DNA of 64,000 bases, taken from the NCBI RefSeq assembly GCF_024171695.1, contig NZ_JAMTCF010000008.1, positions 360,404 through 424,403 on the forward strand, read 5' to 3'. Shown here one piece after another: positions 43,184-51,359 of the stretch (position 1 is the stretch's first letter; every line of letters begins with the position of its first letter). The translations under genes and the position numbers were made by a program. Under the pieces are notes generated by a model, which was not told the origin of the DNA, made no database searches, and worked only from the letters and a program-made list of their open reading frames with translations. Origin of the DNA: Actinosynnema pretiosum. GTDB lineage: Bacteria > Actinomycetota > Actinomycetes > Mycobacteriales > Pseudonocardiaceae.

Positions 43184-43213
43184 CCCCTCGGTGCGTGGCA
43201 CCGCACCGAGGGG
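43184..43213. terminator. Terminator after ECF42 gene
   Basis: A perfect 12-bp stem CCCCTCGGTGCG with its complement around a 6-base loop. Confidence 0.8.
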
Positions 43214-43264
43214 CGGTCAGGCGGCCTTCGTCCGCGCGTTCGCGGCGGGTGGACGTCGGTGGTG

Positions 43265-43293
43265 GGCCCCCGGCGGGTCCGGCGCCGGGGGCC
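43265..43293. terminator. Terminator after DUF397 gene
   Basis: A perfect 11-bp stem GGCCCCCGGCG with its complement around a 7-base loop, six bases from the DUF397 stop on the minus strand. Confidence 0.75.
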
Positions 43294-43298
43294 GTCGG

Positions 43299-43478
43299 TC
43301 ACGCGTTCTTCAGCGCCGTGACGAAACCCGCGAACGCCTCGTGCCCGAAGCCCAGTACCGGGCCGCCGGGGTTCTTGGAGTCGCGGACCAGCAGGTGGGC
43401 GGGGGTCTGCGCCAGTTCGACGCAGTCCCCGCCGTTGCCCCCGCTGTAGCTCGACTTGCGCCAGGTGAAGTCCTCCAT
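43299..43478 (-). CDS. DUF397-domain protein
   Basis: A 59-residue protein too short for most automatic calls. It starts MEDFTWRKSSYSGGNGGDCV and has LLVRDSKNPGGPVLGF and FAGFVTALKN, the three conserved blocks of DUF397. Such proteins are the small partners of Scr1-type XRE regulators in Streptomyces and relatives and were proposed to act as toxin-like or regulatory partners. It follows the XRE gene on the same strand after 24 bases. Confidence 0.92.
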   Translation of the reverse strand: MEDFTWRKSSYSGGNGGDCVELAQTPAHLLVRDSKNPGGPVLGFGHEAFAGFVTALKNA

Positions 43479-43502
43479 CAGGGCTGCACCGTCCTTCCTG
43501 AT

Positions 43503-44357
43503 CTACAGTTCGTTCGCCACTGTAGCCAGGAGTGCGCTGCTCTTCGCGGGTGACAGGGCTGCCCCGGCCACGTGGCGGAAGACCATCTCGTACTGCGCGA
43601 CGTGCGTCGGCTCGTCGACGGAGGCGGCCGTGGTCAGGTTCTCCAGGTACACCACGTTCGCCAGGTTGTCCGGGAAGCGGAGCAGCACGAACGGGAAGCC
43701 CGTCGCCGCGTGCGCGCCCGCGCTGAACGGGATGATCTGCACCGTGATGTTCTGGAGCCCGGCCAGCTTCTTCAGGTGCAGGAGCTGGTGCTTCATCACC
43801 TCGGGGCTGCCGACCACGGTCCTGATCGCCGCCTCGTGCAGCACGATGTGCAGCCGCTGCGTCGCCGCCGGGTCGACCAGCCTGCTCTGGCGCACCTGCC
43901 GCGCCTGGACCAGGCGGTCCAGCTCCTGCTCCTCCTGGAGCGGGTTCGCGTCCAGGAGCGCTCGGGCGTAGTCCGGGGTCTGGAGCTGACCGGGGACCAG
44001 CTCACCGTGGTAGCGGAGCACCTCCGTGGCGATCTGCTCCAGGTTGAAGAACTTCCGGAAGAAGTCCGGCAGCACCGACCCGTACGCCGTCCTCGGCGCC
44101 CGCTTCCGCGCCTGCCGCCCCAGCTCCTCGATGTGCTTGCGCGCCTGCTTGGTGGCCCCGTAGTGGTCCATCAGGGCGTTCAGCTCGGCGGCGCGCACGC
44201 TCACGTCGCCCGCCTCGATCCGCCGGATCTTCGCCACGGAGCACTCCAGGACCTTGGCGACCCGCTCCGCGGTGAACCCGGCCTCCTCCCGCATCGAGGC
44301 GAGCGCCAGCCCCAACTGTCGCTTGTAGACCGTCGGACTCGCGCCACTTCCCGGCAT
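43503..44357 (-). CDS. Scr1-type XRE regulator (DUF5753)
   Basis: A 284-residue regulator. Residues 10-70 are an XRE HTH (LGLALASMREEAGFTAERVA, then KVLECSVAKIRRIEAGDVSV). The rest is a DUF5753 domain with YHGELVPGQLQTPDYARALL, RQSRLVDPAATQRLHIVLHE and VQIIPFSAGAHAATGFPFVL. It pairs with the DUF397 gene just downstream, the common antitoxin-like arrangement in actinobacteria. A 9-bp inverted repeat lies just upstream and may be its operator. Confidence 0.92.
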   Translation of the reverse strand: MPGSGASPTVYKRQLGLALASMREEAGFTAERVAKVLECSVAKIRRIEAGDVSVRAAELNALMDHYGATKQARKHIEELGRQARKRAPRTAYGSVLPDFFRKFFNLEQIATEVLRYHGELVPGQLQTPDYARALLDANPLQEEQELDRLVQARQVRQSRLVDPAATQRLHIVLHEAAIRTVVGSPEVMKHQLLHLKKLAGLQNITVQIIPFSAGAHAATGFPFVLLRFPDNLANVVYLENLTTAASVDEPTHVAQYEMVFRHVAGAALSPAKSSALLATVANEL

Positions 44358-44389
44358 GAGGCCACCTCAGCTTCCCGGTCGGAATGCGT

Positions 44390-44414
44390 TGTGCGGCATC
44401 AAGTGTGCCGCACA
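44390..44414. promoter_or_regulatory. Candidate XRE operator, 9-bp inverted repeat
   Basis: TGTGCGGCA (44390-44398) and TGCCGCACA (44406-44414) are perfect complements with a 7-base spacer. It lies 33 bases before the XRE start, in the region shared with the divergent zinc-finger gene. Confidence 0.6.
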
Positions 44415-44601
44415 GCGGTACATCTGCACCTCACCCAATTGTGTACTTCTCAACCTGCACGTGCACAGTTATTTTTGTTTTTGACCACCCGGCGACCCCA
44501 CCCCGCCGGGTGGCGTCCGCACGGGGGGCGGACCGGGTTCCGGGGGTGGGGGCGCGGGTGCCGGGACGGCCCGTGAACAGCGCAGAACTGGGGGTGGGCG
44601 G

Positions 44602-44844
44602 GTGTCGCGGTCGTTCCGGTGGCTGCCGCACGAGGGTCGGCGGCACGCGGTCAGCGCGCGGCTGGAGGTGCGGGACGAGGGGGTGACGCTGTGCGGGATC
44701 GGGCTGGTCGTGCCGTCCTCGCCCGCGTACCCGCAGTGGTGCTGGCCGACGTGCGCGGGGTGCGATCTGGCCTGGCGCGAGCACGAGGGCATCCAGCCCT
44801 ACCCCCGGCCGACCGGTCGGGGTCTGGAGGAGAGCGGGAGATGA
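44602..44844 (+). CDS. Small zinc-finger-like protein
   Basis: An 80-residue protein of a kind common beside XRE regulators in Pseudonocardiaceae. It begins SRSFRWLPHEGRRHAVSARL and has TLCGIGLVVPSS and CWPTCAGCDLAW, so one Cys plus a C-x3-C-x2-C group and His residues could bind zinc. A DNA- or protein-binding role is inferred. Its stop overlaps the start of the next XRE gene (ATGA), so the two are coupled. Confidence 0.65.
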   Translation: MSRSFRWLPHEGRRHAVSARLEVRDEGVTLCGIGLVVPSSPAYPQWCWPTCAGCDLAWREHEGIQPYPRPTGRGLEESGR

Positions 44845-45704
44845 CGCAGTTCGAGGAGTTCGTGCAGGACGAGTACACGAGGGGGCGGACGGTGCGCGCG
44901 CTGACGACGCTCACCGGGCGCTCGGCCCGCTCGATCCGCAGGGTGCTGGAGGCGAAGGGGGTCCCGATGCGCGGGACCGGGGAGCAGGGGGGTGGCGTGG
45001 TGGTCGGTTTCGGCGAGGCGCGGGCGCGGCGGGAGGAGCTGGCGGCGCTGCTGCACGCGTGCCGCGTCCAGGCGCAGCTGCCGGGGCGGGTGGCGGGGGA
45101 GCGGGCCGGGATGAGCCAGTCGAAGGTGTCGAAGCTGGAGAACGGCAGGCTCGTGCCGAAGGTGGACGACGTGCTGCGGCTCGTGGACGGCTACCGGGTG
45201 GCGGGCGAGGTGCGGGACCGGGCGCTGCGCCTGGCCGAGCAGGTCGCCGAGGAGGCCCGCCACCGCGAGGCCGTGCTGAACCGCACCGAGTCCCGCGCGC
45301 AGGCCCAGGTGGCGCGGGCCGAGCAGGCGGCGGAGGTGATCAAGGTGTACGCGGCGACGGCCGTGCCCGACCTGCCGTCGGACAACGCGGTGCTCCGCAC
45401 CGTGCAGGTCGTGGTCCCGGAGGGCGTGGCCCGCTGCCCGCGCCAGGCGGCCCGCATCCGGACGGCGGACGGCGGCAAGGTCCAGTTCGGCGTCCTGCCG
45501 TTCGGGGCGCTGGAGACGCGGGCGGCGGACACCGGGTTCCGGGCGCTGGACGACCGGATGGTGGTGGTGGAGCTGCTGTCGGGCAGCGTGGTGATCACCG
45601 ACGAGGAGGACGTGCGGGCGCACGTGGCGTACTTCGACCGGATGCACGACCTGGCGATCGTCGGGCGGGACATGTGGGAGCTGATGGGGTGGAACTGCGC
45701 GTGA
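44841..45704 (+). CDS. XRE-type HTH regulator with unusual N-terminal extension
   Basis: A 287-residue protein. Residues 5-40 (FEEFVQDEYTRGRTVRALTT, then GRSARSIRRVLEAKGVPMRG) look like an extra helix-turn-helix. Residues 65-125 are an XRE HTH (RVAGERAGMSQSKVSKLENG). The C-terminal part (ALRLAEQVAEEARHREAVLN to VAYFDRMHDLAIVGRDMWE) is a DUF5753-like sensor ending FDRMHDLAIVG. It is coupled to the zinc-finger-like gene. A role as master regulator of nearby genes cannot be proved from sequence. Confidence 0.8.
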   Translation: MTQFEEFVQDEYTRGRTVRALTTLTGRSARSIRRVLEAKGVPMRGTGEQGGGVVVGFGEARARREELAALLHACRVQAQLPGRVAGERAGMSQSKVSKLENGRLVPKVDDVLRLVDGYRVAGEVRDRALRLAEQVAEEARHREAVLNRTESRAQAQVARAEQAAEVIKVYAATAVPDLPSDNAVLRTVQVVVPEGVARCPRQAARIRTADGGKVQFGVLPFGALETRAADTGFRALDDRMVVVELLSGSVVITDEEDVRAHVAYFDRMHDLAIVGRDMWELMGWNCA

Positions 45705-45923
45705 GGTGGCGGCGGAACCGGGGAGCGGGGGCGGGGTTGGGGGCGGAGCCGATCAGCAGGTCACCAGGCCGCTAGGCCGCTAGGCCGCCAGCAACCGGCA
45801 GGTTCATCGCTCCGGACGGCAGCGCCTCTACTCCGCCCACCACGACGGATGTGACCGGCGATCGCGCTGTGACTGCCGCCGCCACCTCTGCCGTCGCCAG
45901 CTCTGCCGCCGTCGCCGCCACCG

Positions 45924-45962
45924 TCGCCACCGCCACCGCCACCGCCACCGCCACCGCCACCA
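45924..45962. repeat. 6-bp microsatellite (CCACCG)n
   Basis: About six copies of the unit CCACCG, with a few related GTCGCC units before it. Confidence 0.85.
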
Positions 45963-46107
45963 GCGATAATGCCTGGACGCGGCTCTCGTGCACGAACTCG
46001 CACCCCTCCGGAACCCGCCCCCGGCGCGGTCCGGGCAACCGGTGGTGCACCGCGACCGGGCTGCCCACGTCGCCCACCGCCCGCACCCGTCCGTGCGCCT
46101 GCCACGC

Positions 46108-46259
46108 GCGCTCACCACTCGCGCCCGTCGCCCGCGCCCGTCCGTGCGCTCGCCACTCGCGCCCGTCGCCCGCGCCCGTCCGTGCGCTCGCCACTCGCGC
46201 TCGCCGCCCGCATCCGCCCGTGCGCTCGCCACTCGCGCCCGCCGTCCGCACCTGCCCGT
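46108..46259. repeat. 38-bp tandem repeat, four units
   Basis: Units of exactly 38 bp begin at 46108, 46146, 46184 and 46222, each starting GCGCTCGCCACTCGCGC or a one-base variant. The first two are nearly identical; the last two have diverged in the second half. Confidence 0.88.
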
Positions 46260-46602
46260 GCGCCCGCTGCCCGCAGGACAGCGCCCCGACCTGCTGCCCG
46301 CCCGCCTGCCCGAGTGCCGCCACCCGCTCCCCGCCTGCCTGAGTGCCACCACCCGCTCTCCGGCGGCCAGGCGCGGCGTCCGCCCCCGGTTCAGCGCGGC
46401 CCCCATCCGCAGGCGTTCGGCCACGATCAGGCTCAGGTGGGCCGGGGTGTCCTGCTCGGTGACCGCCTCCGCCAAACCAACCACCCTCGCGTGCCGCGCG
46501 CCCACCGCGGTGGGCTGCTGTGAAGTGATCGGCCCGGTTGAACGCCCGCCTGCCCGCCGCCGTACCCCTCTCCGCAGCCGTCCACGCCGCGGAGGTCTTG
46601 TC

Positions 46603-48210
46603 GTGCCCGAGGTCGAGTACCTCATCATCGGTGCCGGTCCGGCCGGGGTGCAGCTCGCGCACCTGCTGGACCGCGCGGGCCGGACCTGTCGCGTGCTGGA
46701 GGCCGGGCCCGCGCCCGGCCAGTTCTTCCGCGCCTTCCCCCGGCACCGCAGGCTGCTCTCGCTCAACGAGACCGGCTCCGGTGATCCCGAGCTCGACCTG
46801 CGCCGGGACTGGCACTCCCTGCTCTCCGACGGGCCCGCGCCGCGCTTCCCCGACCACAGCGCCGACCGCCTGCCGCACGCCGACGACCTCGCCCGCTACC
46901 TGGTGGAGTTCGCCCGCGCCACCGGCGTCGACGTCCGCTGCGACACCCGCGCGCTGTCGGTCACGCGCACCGGGTTCGGCGGGTTCCGGCCGCGCTTCCG
47001 GGTGGTCGACCAGCACGGCGGGACGCACACCGCGCGGTGGGTCGTGGTCGCGACCGGGTTCGCCAAGCCGCACCTGCCGCCCATCCCCGGCATCGACCGG
47101 GTCGAGCACTACGGCACCTACGACCCGGACCCGGCGGGGTTCCGGGGGCAGCGGGTCCTGGTGGTGGGCAAGGGGAACTCGGCGTTCGAGGTCGCGAACA
47201 GCCTGGTGCGCGCGGCGTCGGCGGTGCACGTGGTCGGGCCCCGGCCCGCGCGGGTGGCGTGGCGGTCGCGGCGGGCGGGGGACGTGCGCGCGGTGAACGC
47301 GGACTTCCTGGACGCGGCCCGGTTCGGCGTCGGGGCCGCGCTGCTGGACGGGTCGGTGCTGGACATCCGGGCCGACGACGACAGCGGGCCCGCCGCGTGC
47401 CCCGGCGCGGACGGGCACGGCGGTGGGCACGGCGGTGACCCCGCCACCAGACCCCACCGCGCCCCCGCCGCCGAGAGCGGCCGTCCCGGTGGCTACACGG
47501 TGACCGTCGCCCTGCGCGACCTGGGCGGGGCCACCAGGGCGATCCGCTACGACCGGGTCGTCGTCGCGACCGGTTTCCGCTTCGACACCGGCGTCTTCGG
47601 CGACGGCGCCCGCCCCGCCCTCGCCCCCGACGACCGCTTCCCCGCGCTCACCGCCGAGTGGGAGTCGACCTCCGTGCCCGGCCTGCACTTCGCGGGCGCG
47701 CTCATGCGCGACGCCGACGACCACTCGTCCACCGGCCACGTCCACGGCTTCCGGTACGCGGTGCGCGCGCTGGCCAGGGTGCTGGAGCGCAAGAACCACG
47801 GCGTGCCCTGGCCGTCGACCGAGGTGCCCGCCGACGACCCGGCCGCCGTGCTCCTGGCCCGTGCGAACCGCAGCTCCGGGCTGTGGCACCAGCGCGCCCG
47901 CCTGGCCGACGTCCTCGTGCTGAACGGCGCGACCGCGCGGCGCCTGGAGGAGGTGCCGGTGGACCTGATCCCCGAGCACGCCCCGGACTGCCTCGCGATC
48001 ACCCTGGAGCACCTCGCGGACCGCGCCTCGGAGGACGACCCCGATCCCGACGCCCTGGCCCCGCTGCGCCCGGTGGTGCGCCGGTACCGGGGCGGCCGGG
48101 TGGTCGCCGAGCACCGCGTCGCCCCCGACCTGGAGCACTCCTGGACCGATCAGGACCTGCACCACGCGCCACTGCGCGCGTTCCTGTCGCGACCGCCCGT
48201 GATCACCTGA
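46603..48210 (+). CDS. FAD-dependent monooxygenase-like oxidoreductase
   Basis: A 535-residue flavoprotein of the flavin-containing monooxygenase fold. The FAD loop is EYLIIGAGPAGVQLAHLLDR and the NADPH loop is VLVVGKGNSAFEVANSLVRA. WVVVATGFAKPHLPPIPGID is the linker typical of the group and is followed by YDRVVVATGFRFDTGVF near residue 320. A Gly/His-rich insert separates the halves (about residues 265-300). The tail of 170 residues resembles FOXRED2-like proteins. GTG at 46603 is seven bases after GGAGG. The substrate is unknown. Confidence 0.82.
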   Translation: MPEVEYLIIGAGPAGVQLAHLLDRAGRTCRVLEAGPAPGQFFRAFPRHRRLLSLNETGSGDPELDLRRDWHSLLSDGPAPRFPDHSADRLPHADDLARYLVEFARATGVDVRCDTRALSVTRTGFGGFRPRFRVVDQHGGTHTARWVVVATGFAKPHLPPIPGIDRVEHYGTYDPDPAGFRGQRVLVVGKGNSAFEVANSLVRAASAVHVVGPRPARVAWRSRRAGDVRAVNADFLDAARFGVGAALLDGSVLDIRADDDSGPAACPGADGHGGGHGGDPATRPHRAPAAESGRPGGYTVTVALRDLGGATRAIRYDRVVVATGFRFDTGVFGDGARPALAPDDRFPALTAEWESTSVPGLHFAGALMRDADDHSSTGHVHGFRYAVRALARVLERKNHGVPWPSTEVPADDPAAVLLARANRSSGLWHQRARLADVLVLNGATARRLEEVPVDLIPEHAPDCLAITLEHLADRASEDDPDPDALAPLRPVVRRYRGGRVVAEHRVAPDLEHSWTDQDLHHAPLRAFLSRPPVIT

Positions 48211-48257
48211 CCACCTCGGATCCCGCCCAGCGGAGGGCAACCGCGCCTTGCGCAGAG

Positions 48258-48297
48258 GTTTACCCGTCATCCCCCACCGCTTGGTGATCGCTTTACC
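48258..48297 (+). promoter_or_regulatory. Possible PHO box upstream of alkaline phosphatase
   Basis: GTTTACC (48258) and CTTTACC (48291) are 33 bases apart, three times the 11-base unit spacing of PhoP sites (GTTCACC consensus). The middle units are weak, so this is only a candidate. Confidence 0.35.
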
Positions 48298-48372
48298 TTC
48301 CGGGCGAAGCGTGTGGCACGGCCCGGTCACGACCGGCGCCACCACAGCGCAACCACACGGAACGAGGAAGCA

Positions 48373-50220
48373 ATGGGCGGAGTGCTCAAGCGCACTCGGA
48401 AGTTCGCCGTCACCGGCACGGCCCTGGGCGTCGCGTTCGCCTCGGTGCCCGCCGGTGTCGCGTCGGCGGAGGAGACCACCGCGCCGAAGAACATCATCGT
48501 GCTCATCTCGGACGGCGCGGGCTACAACCAGTTCGACGCCGCCAGCCTCTACGAGCACGGGCAGAGCCTCAACCAGGTCTCGGTGGACCCCGCGACCGGC
48601 GCCGTGCAGCGCGTCCCCGGCACGCCCACCCAGGTCTACGAGAACTTCCCCGTGAAGGTCTCGCAGAGCCACTACTCCGCGAACGGCCGCGCGTCCTACA
48701 CCCCCGAGCAGGCCTGGGGCTCGTTCGACTGGGTCGCCTCCGGCGCCACCGACTCCGCCGCCGCGGCCACCGCGCTCGGCACCGGCGTCAAGACCAACAA
48801 CGGCGTCATCGGCTTCGACCCGGCGGGTCAGAAGCTGCTGACCGTGGGCGAGCAGGCCAAGGCGGTCGGCAAGAAGGTCGGCGTCGTCACCTCGGTGCCG
48901 TTCAACCACGCCACCCCGGCGGGCTTCATCGCCCACAACGCCGACCGCAACGACTACCAGGGCCTCGCGACCGAGATGATCGACAGCGGCGCCGACGTCA
49001 TCATGGGCGGTGGGCACCCGAACTACACCGACGCGCACACCAGCCGCGCGTCCAACTGGACCTGGATCTCGCAGGACGACTTCCAGCGGGTCAGCGGCGG
49101 CGGCACCGACTTCTCCTACGTCGAGACCCGCTCCGACTTCGAGGCGCTGGCCACCGCGACCGAGGTCCCGGAGAAGGTCTTCGGCCTGGCGCAGGTCGCC
49201 GAGACCCTCCAGTACAACCGGCCGGGCCTGGGCAACAAGAACGTCAAGCCCGGCGCCGACGCGCGCAACGACGTCGCGTCCCTCGACGTGATGGCCAAGG
49301 GCGCGCTCAACGTCCTGGACAAGGACGAGGACGGCTTCTTCCTGATGGTCGAGGGCGGCGCCGTCGACTGGGCGGGCCACGCCAACCAGACCACGCGCCT
49401 GGTCGAGGAGCAGGTCGAGTTCAACCGCTCCGTCGAGGCCGTCACCGACTGGGTCGAGCGCAACAGCAGCTGGGACGAGACCCTCGTCGTCGTCACCGCC
49501 GACCACGAGACCGGCTACCTCGCGGGCCCCGGCTCCAAGCCGACCTGGACCCCGATGACCGGCGCCAAGGGCGAGCTGCCCCAGGTGTCGTGGCACTCCG
49601 GTGGCCACACCAACGCGCTGGTCCCCTTCTACGCCAAGGGCGCGGGCTCGGACGTGCTGAACGCGCGCGCCGACAAGTGGGACACCGTGCGCGGCGCGTA
49701 CCTGGACAACACCGCCGTCGGCGAGACCGTGTTCGACCTGCTGGGCCACGCCCCGGCCTCGGCCGACTCGGCCGTCGCGCTGGAGGCCTCCGTGCCGCTG
49801 CCCAGCACCGCCGGTGACCTGAGCATGACCGTCGCCGACAGCGGCACCGTCCGGTTCACCGGCGACCGCACCCAGACCGGCGCGCTGCCGCAGGTCACCG
49901 TGACCGACACCCGCAACGAGGTGCAGTCGCGCGGCCAGGGCTGGACCGTGTCCGGCACCGCAGGCGAGTTCGTGGCGGGCAACCGGAAGTTCGGCGCCGA
50001 GAACCTGGGCTGGACCCCGAAGGTCGTCAGCTCCGACTCGAACGCCGCCGCCGGTCCGCAGGCCGTCCTGGACGCGCCCGCCGCGCTGGCCGACACCAAC
50101 CGCGTCAGCCGCTACGGCACCACCGTGGTGGGCGCCGACCTCGGCCTGACCGTGCCGGACGAGGCCCGCAGCGGTCGCTACGGCAGCGAGATCACCCTGA
50201 CGCTGTTCGCCAAGGACTGA
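48373..50220 (+). CDS. Secreted alkaline phosphatase with C-terminal WxL-like domain
   Basis: A 615-residue exported phosphatase. The signal peptide ends near GVASAEE. The PhoA-type core (residues 40-480) has metal Asp in IIVLISDGAGYNQ, the nucleophile Ser in ASGATDSAAAATALGTG, FNHATPAGFIAHN, EGGAVDWAGHANQ, VVTADHETGYL and SGGHTNALVPFYA. From about residue 500 a beta-rich domain (VRFTGDRTQTGALPQVTVTD, with GQGWTVSGTAGEF and LGWTPKVV) resembles WxL surface-attachment domains. The next gene encodes a DUF916 membrane protein, the usual WxL partner. The gene releases phosphate from organic phosphomonoesters outside the cell. Confidence 0.88.
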   Translation: MGGVLKRTRKFAVTGTALGVAFASVPAGVASAEETTAPKNIIVLISDGAGYNQFDAASLYEHGQSLNQVSVDPATGAVQRVPGTPTQVYENFPVKVSQSHYSANGRASYTPEQAWGSFDWVASGATDSAAAATALGTGVKTNNGVIGFDPAGQKLLTVGEQAKAVGKKVGVVTSVPFNHATPAGFIAHNADRNDYQGLATEMIDSGADVIMGGGHPNYTDAHTSRASNWTWISQDDFQRVSGGGTDFSYVETRSDFEALATATEVPEKVFGLAQVAETLQYNRPGLGNKNVKPGADARNDVASLDVMAKGALNVLDKDEDGFFLMVEGGAVDWAGHANQTTRLVEEQVEFNRSVEAVTDWVERNSSWDETLVVVTADHETGYLAGPGSKPTWTPMTGAKGELPQVSWHSGGHTNALVPFYAKGAGSDVLNARADKWDTVRGAYLDNTAVGETVFDLLGHAPASADSAVALEASVPLPSTAGDLSMTVADSGTVRFTGDRTQTGALPQVTVTDTRNEVQSRGQGWTVSGTAGEFVAGNRKFGAENLGWTPKVVSSDSNAAAGPQAVLDAPAALADTNRVSRYGTTVVGADLGLTVPDEARSGRYGSEITLTLFAKD

Positions 50221-50235
50221 TCCGCCCGTTGTGGT

Positions 50236-50266
50236 GGGGCGGGGCCCTGGCTCGGGGTCCCGCCCC
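50236..50266 (+). terminator. Terminator after alkaline phosphatase
   Basis: A 12-pair stem GGGGCGGGGCCC with one G-T pair to 50253-50266, followed by a T-rich run (TTCTTCTTCGTT). Confidence 0.75.
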
Positions 50267-50283
50267 GTTCTTCTTCGTTGACG

Positions 50284-50296
50284 TGAAGCGCTTTTC
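50284..50296. promoter_or_regulatory. Palindrome before DUF916 gene
   Basis: TGAAGCGCTTTTC contains the perfect 8-bp palindrome AAGCGCTT, preceded by TTGACG. It lies about 25 bases before the start of the DUF916 gene and could be an operator; no regulator is implied by neighbours. Confidence 0.3.
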
Positions 50297-50318
50297 CCGG
50301 ATGTTGAGGAGGGGACCC

Positions 50319-51281
50319 GTGCCGTCCCACCGTCGTCTGCTCGGTTCACTGCTGGTGGCCGCCGCCCTGCTGGTGGCCGCGCCCCCGGCGTCCGCCGCGC
50401 CCGTGCAGTGGAGCGTCGGCCCCACGGACGGCCGGGTGTCCCTGCGGCACGTGGCCGAGCCGGGCAGCACGGCCAGGGACTCCATCACGGTGCGGAACCT
50501 GGGGGCCGAGCCAGCCGATTTCGTGGTGTCCTCGGGGGACGGGGTGCTCGGGCAGAACGGGGCGTTCGACGTCGCGGCCGGGACGCCGGTCGACGCGGGG
50601 GCGTGGATCTCCGTCGGCGGCCTCGACGGCGGGAGGCTCACCCTGGGCGCGGGCGAGCGGCGCGACCTGCCGGTGACGGTGGCGGTTCCGGCGGACGCGA
50701 CGCCGGGCGACCACCCGGCGGGGATCGTGGTGGGCGTGTCGGGGACCGAGGACGGCGTGCGGGTGCAGCGCCGGATCGGGGTGCGGGTGCACCTGCAGGT
50801 GTCGGGGGAGCTGACGCCCGCGCTGGAGGTGCGCGCGGTGACGACGGACTTCAGCCCGTCGTGGGTCCCCTTCGCGGACGGGACGCTGGAGGTGACCTAC
50901 GAGGTGGCGAACACCGGCAACGTCCGCCTGGGCGCGGCGGCGACCGCCGACGTCGCGGGGCCGTTCGGGCTGCTGGCGCGGCGCGGCGGGGACGCGGTGG
51001 ACGAGCTGCTGCCGGGGGACAGCGCGACGCGGACGTTCGAGGTGCCCGTGCCGTCGCTGTTCTGGGCTTCCGCGGACCTGGGCGTGGCCGGCGTGGCGGT
51101 GGGGGAGGACCGGGTGACCGCGCCCGCCCCGGTCGACCGGGGGCACTCGGTGCTCGCGGTGTCGTGGACCGGCGTGGCGGTGCTGGTGCTCGTGCTGGGG
51201 GGCGCGGCGCTGCTCCTGGTGCGCCGCAAGCGGACCCGCGCGAGCGAGGCGCCCGAGCCGGTGGTCGCCGCGACCGCCTGA
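50319..51281 (+). CDS. DUF916-type surface protein with C-terminal membrane anchor
   Basis: A 320-residue exported protein. A signal peptide (LLGSLLVAAALLVAAPPASA) leads to a beta-sandwich that starts VQWSVGPTDGRVSLRHVAEP and has TARDSITVRNLGAEPADFVV and DLPVTVAVPADATPGDHPAG, the WxL-protein peptidoglycan-binding DUF916 pattern. A second beta domain (LEVTYEVANTGNVRLGAAAT) follows, then a membrane helix near residue 285 (VSWTGVAVLVLVLGGAALLL) and a basic tail. GTG at 50319 follows GAGGAGGGG. It should bind the wall and present the neighbouring WxL-tailed phosphatase. Confidence 0.82.
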   Translation: MPSHRRLLGSLLVAAALLVAAPPASAAPVQWSVGPTDGRVSLRHVAEPGSTARDSITVRNLGAEPADFVVSSGDGVLGQNGAFDVAAGTPVDAGAWISVGGLDGGRLTLGAGERRDLPVTVAVPADATPGDHPAGIVVGVSGTEDGVRVQRRIGVRVHLQVSGELTPALEVRAVTTDFSPSWVPFADGTLEVTYEVANTGNVRLGAAATADVAGPFGLLARRGGDAVDELLPGDSATRTFEVPVPSLFWASADLGVAGVAVGEDRVTAPAPVDRGHSVLAVSWTGVAVLVLVLGGAALLLVRRKRTRASEAPEPVVAATA

Positions 51282-51359
51282 CGCGCACGACCCGGCGCCG
51301 CGCGCGGTCGCCCGACCGGCGCGGTGCCGTCGTTCGCGGCGCCGTCGTCCCCAGGGGCC

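Larger units (their letters stand above)
45705..46602. other. Low-complexity intergenic region with tandem repeats
   Basis: About 900 bases of GC-rich, Pro/Arg/Ala-coding sequence in several frames on both strands. It holds a 6-bp repeat array and four 38-bp units described separately. Because 38 is not a multiple of three, the repeats shift reading frame in each unit, which argues against a coding function. No gene is supported. Confidence 0.5.

Noticed and set aside
45772..50349. 1525-codon minus-strand frame
   Set aside because: It is antisense to the flavoprotein and phosphatase genes, which have clear motifs on the other strand; long open antisense frames are expected at this GC content.
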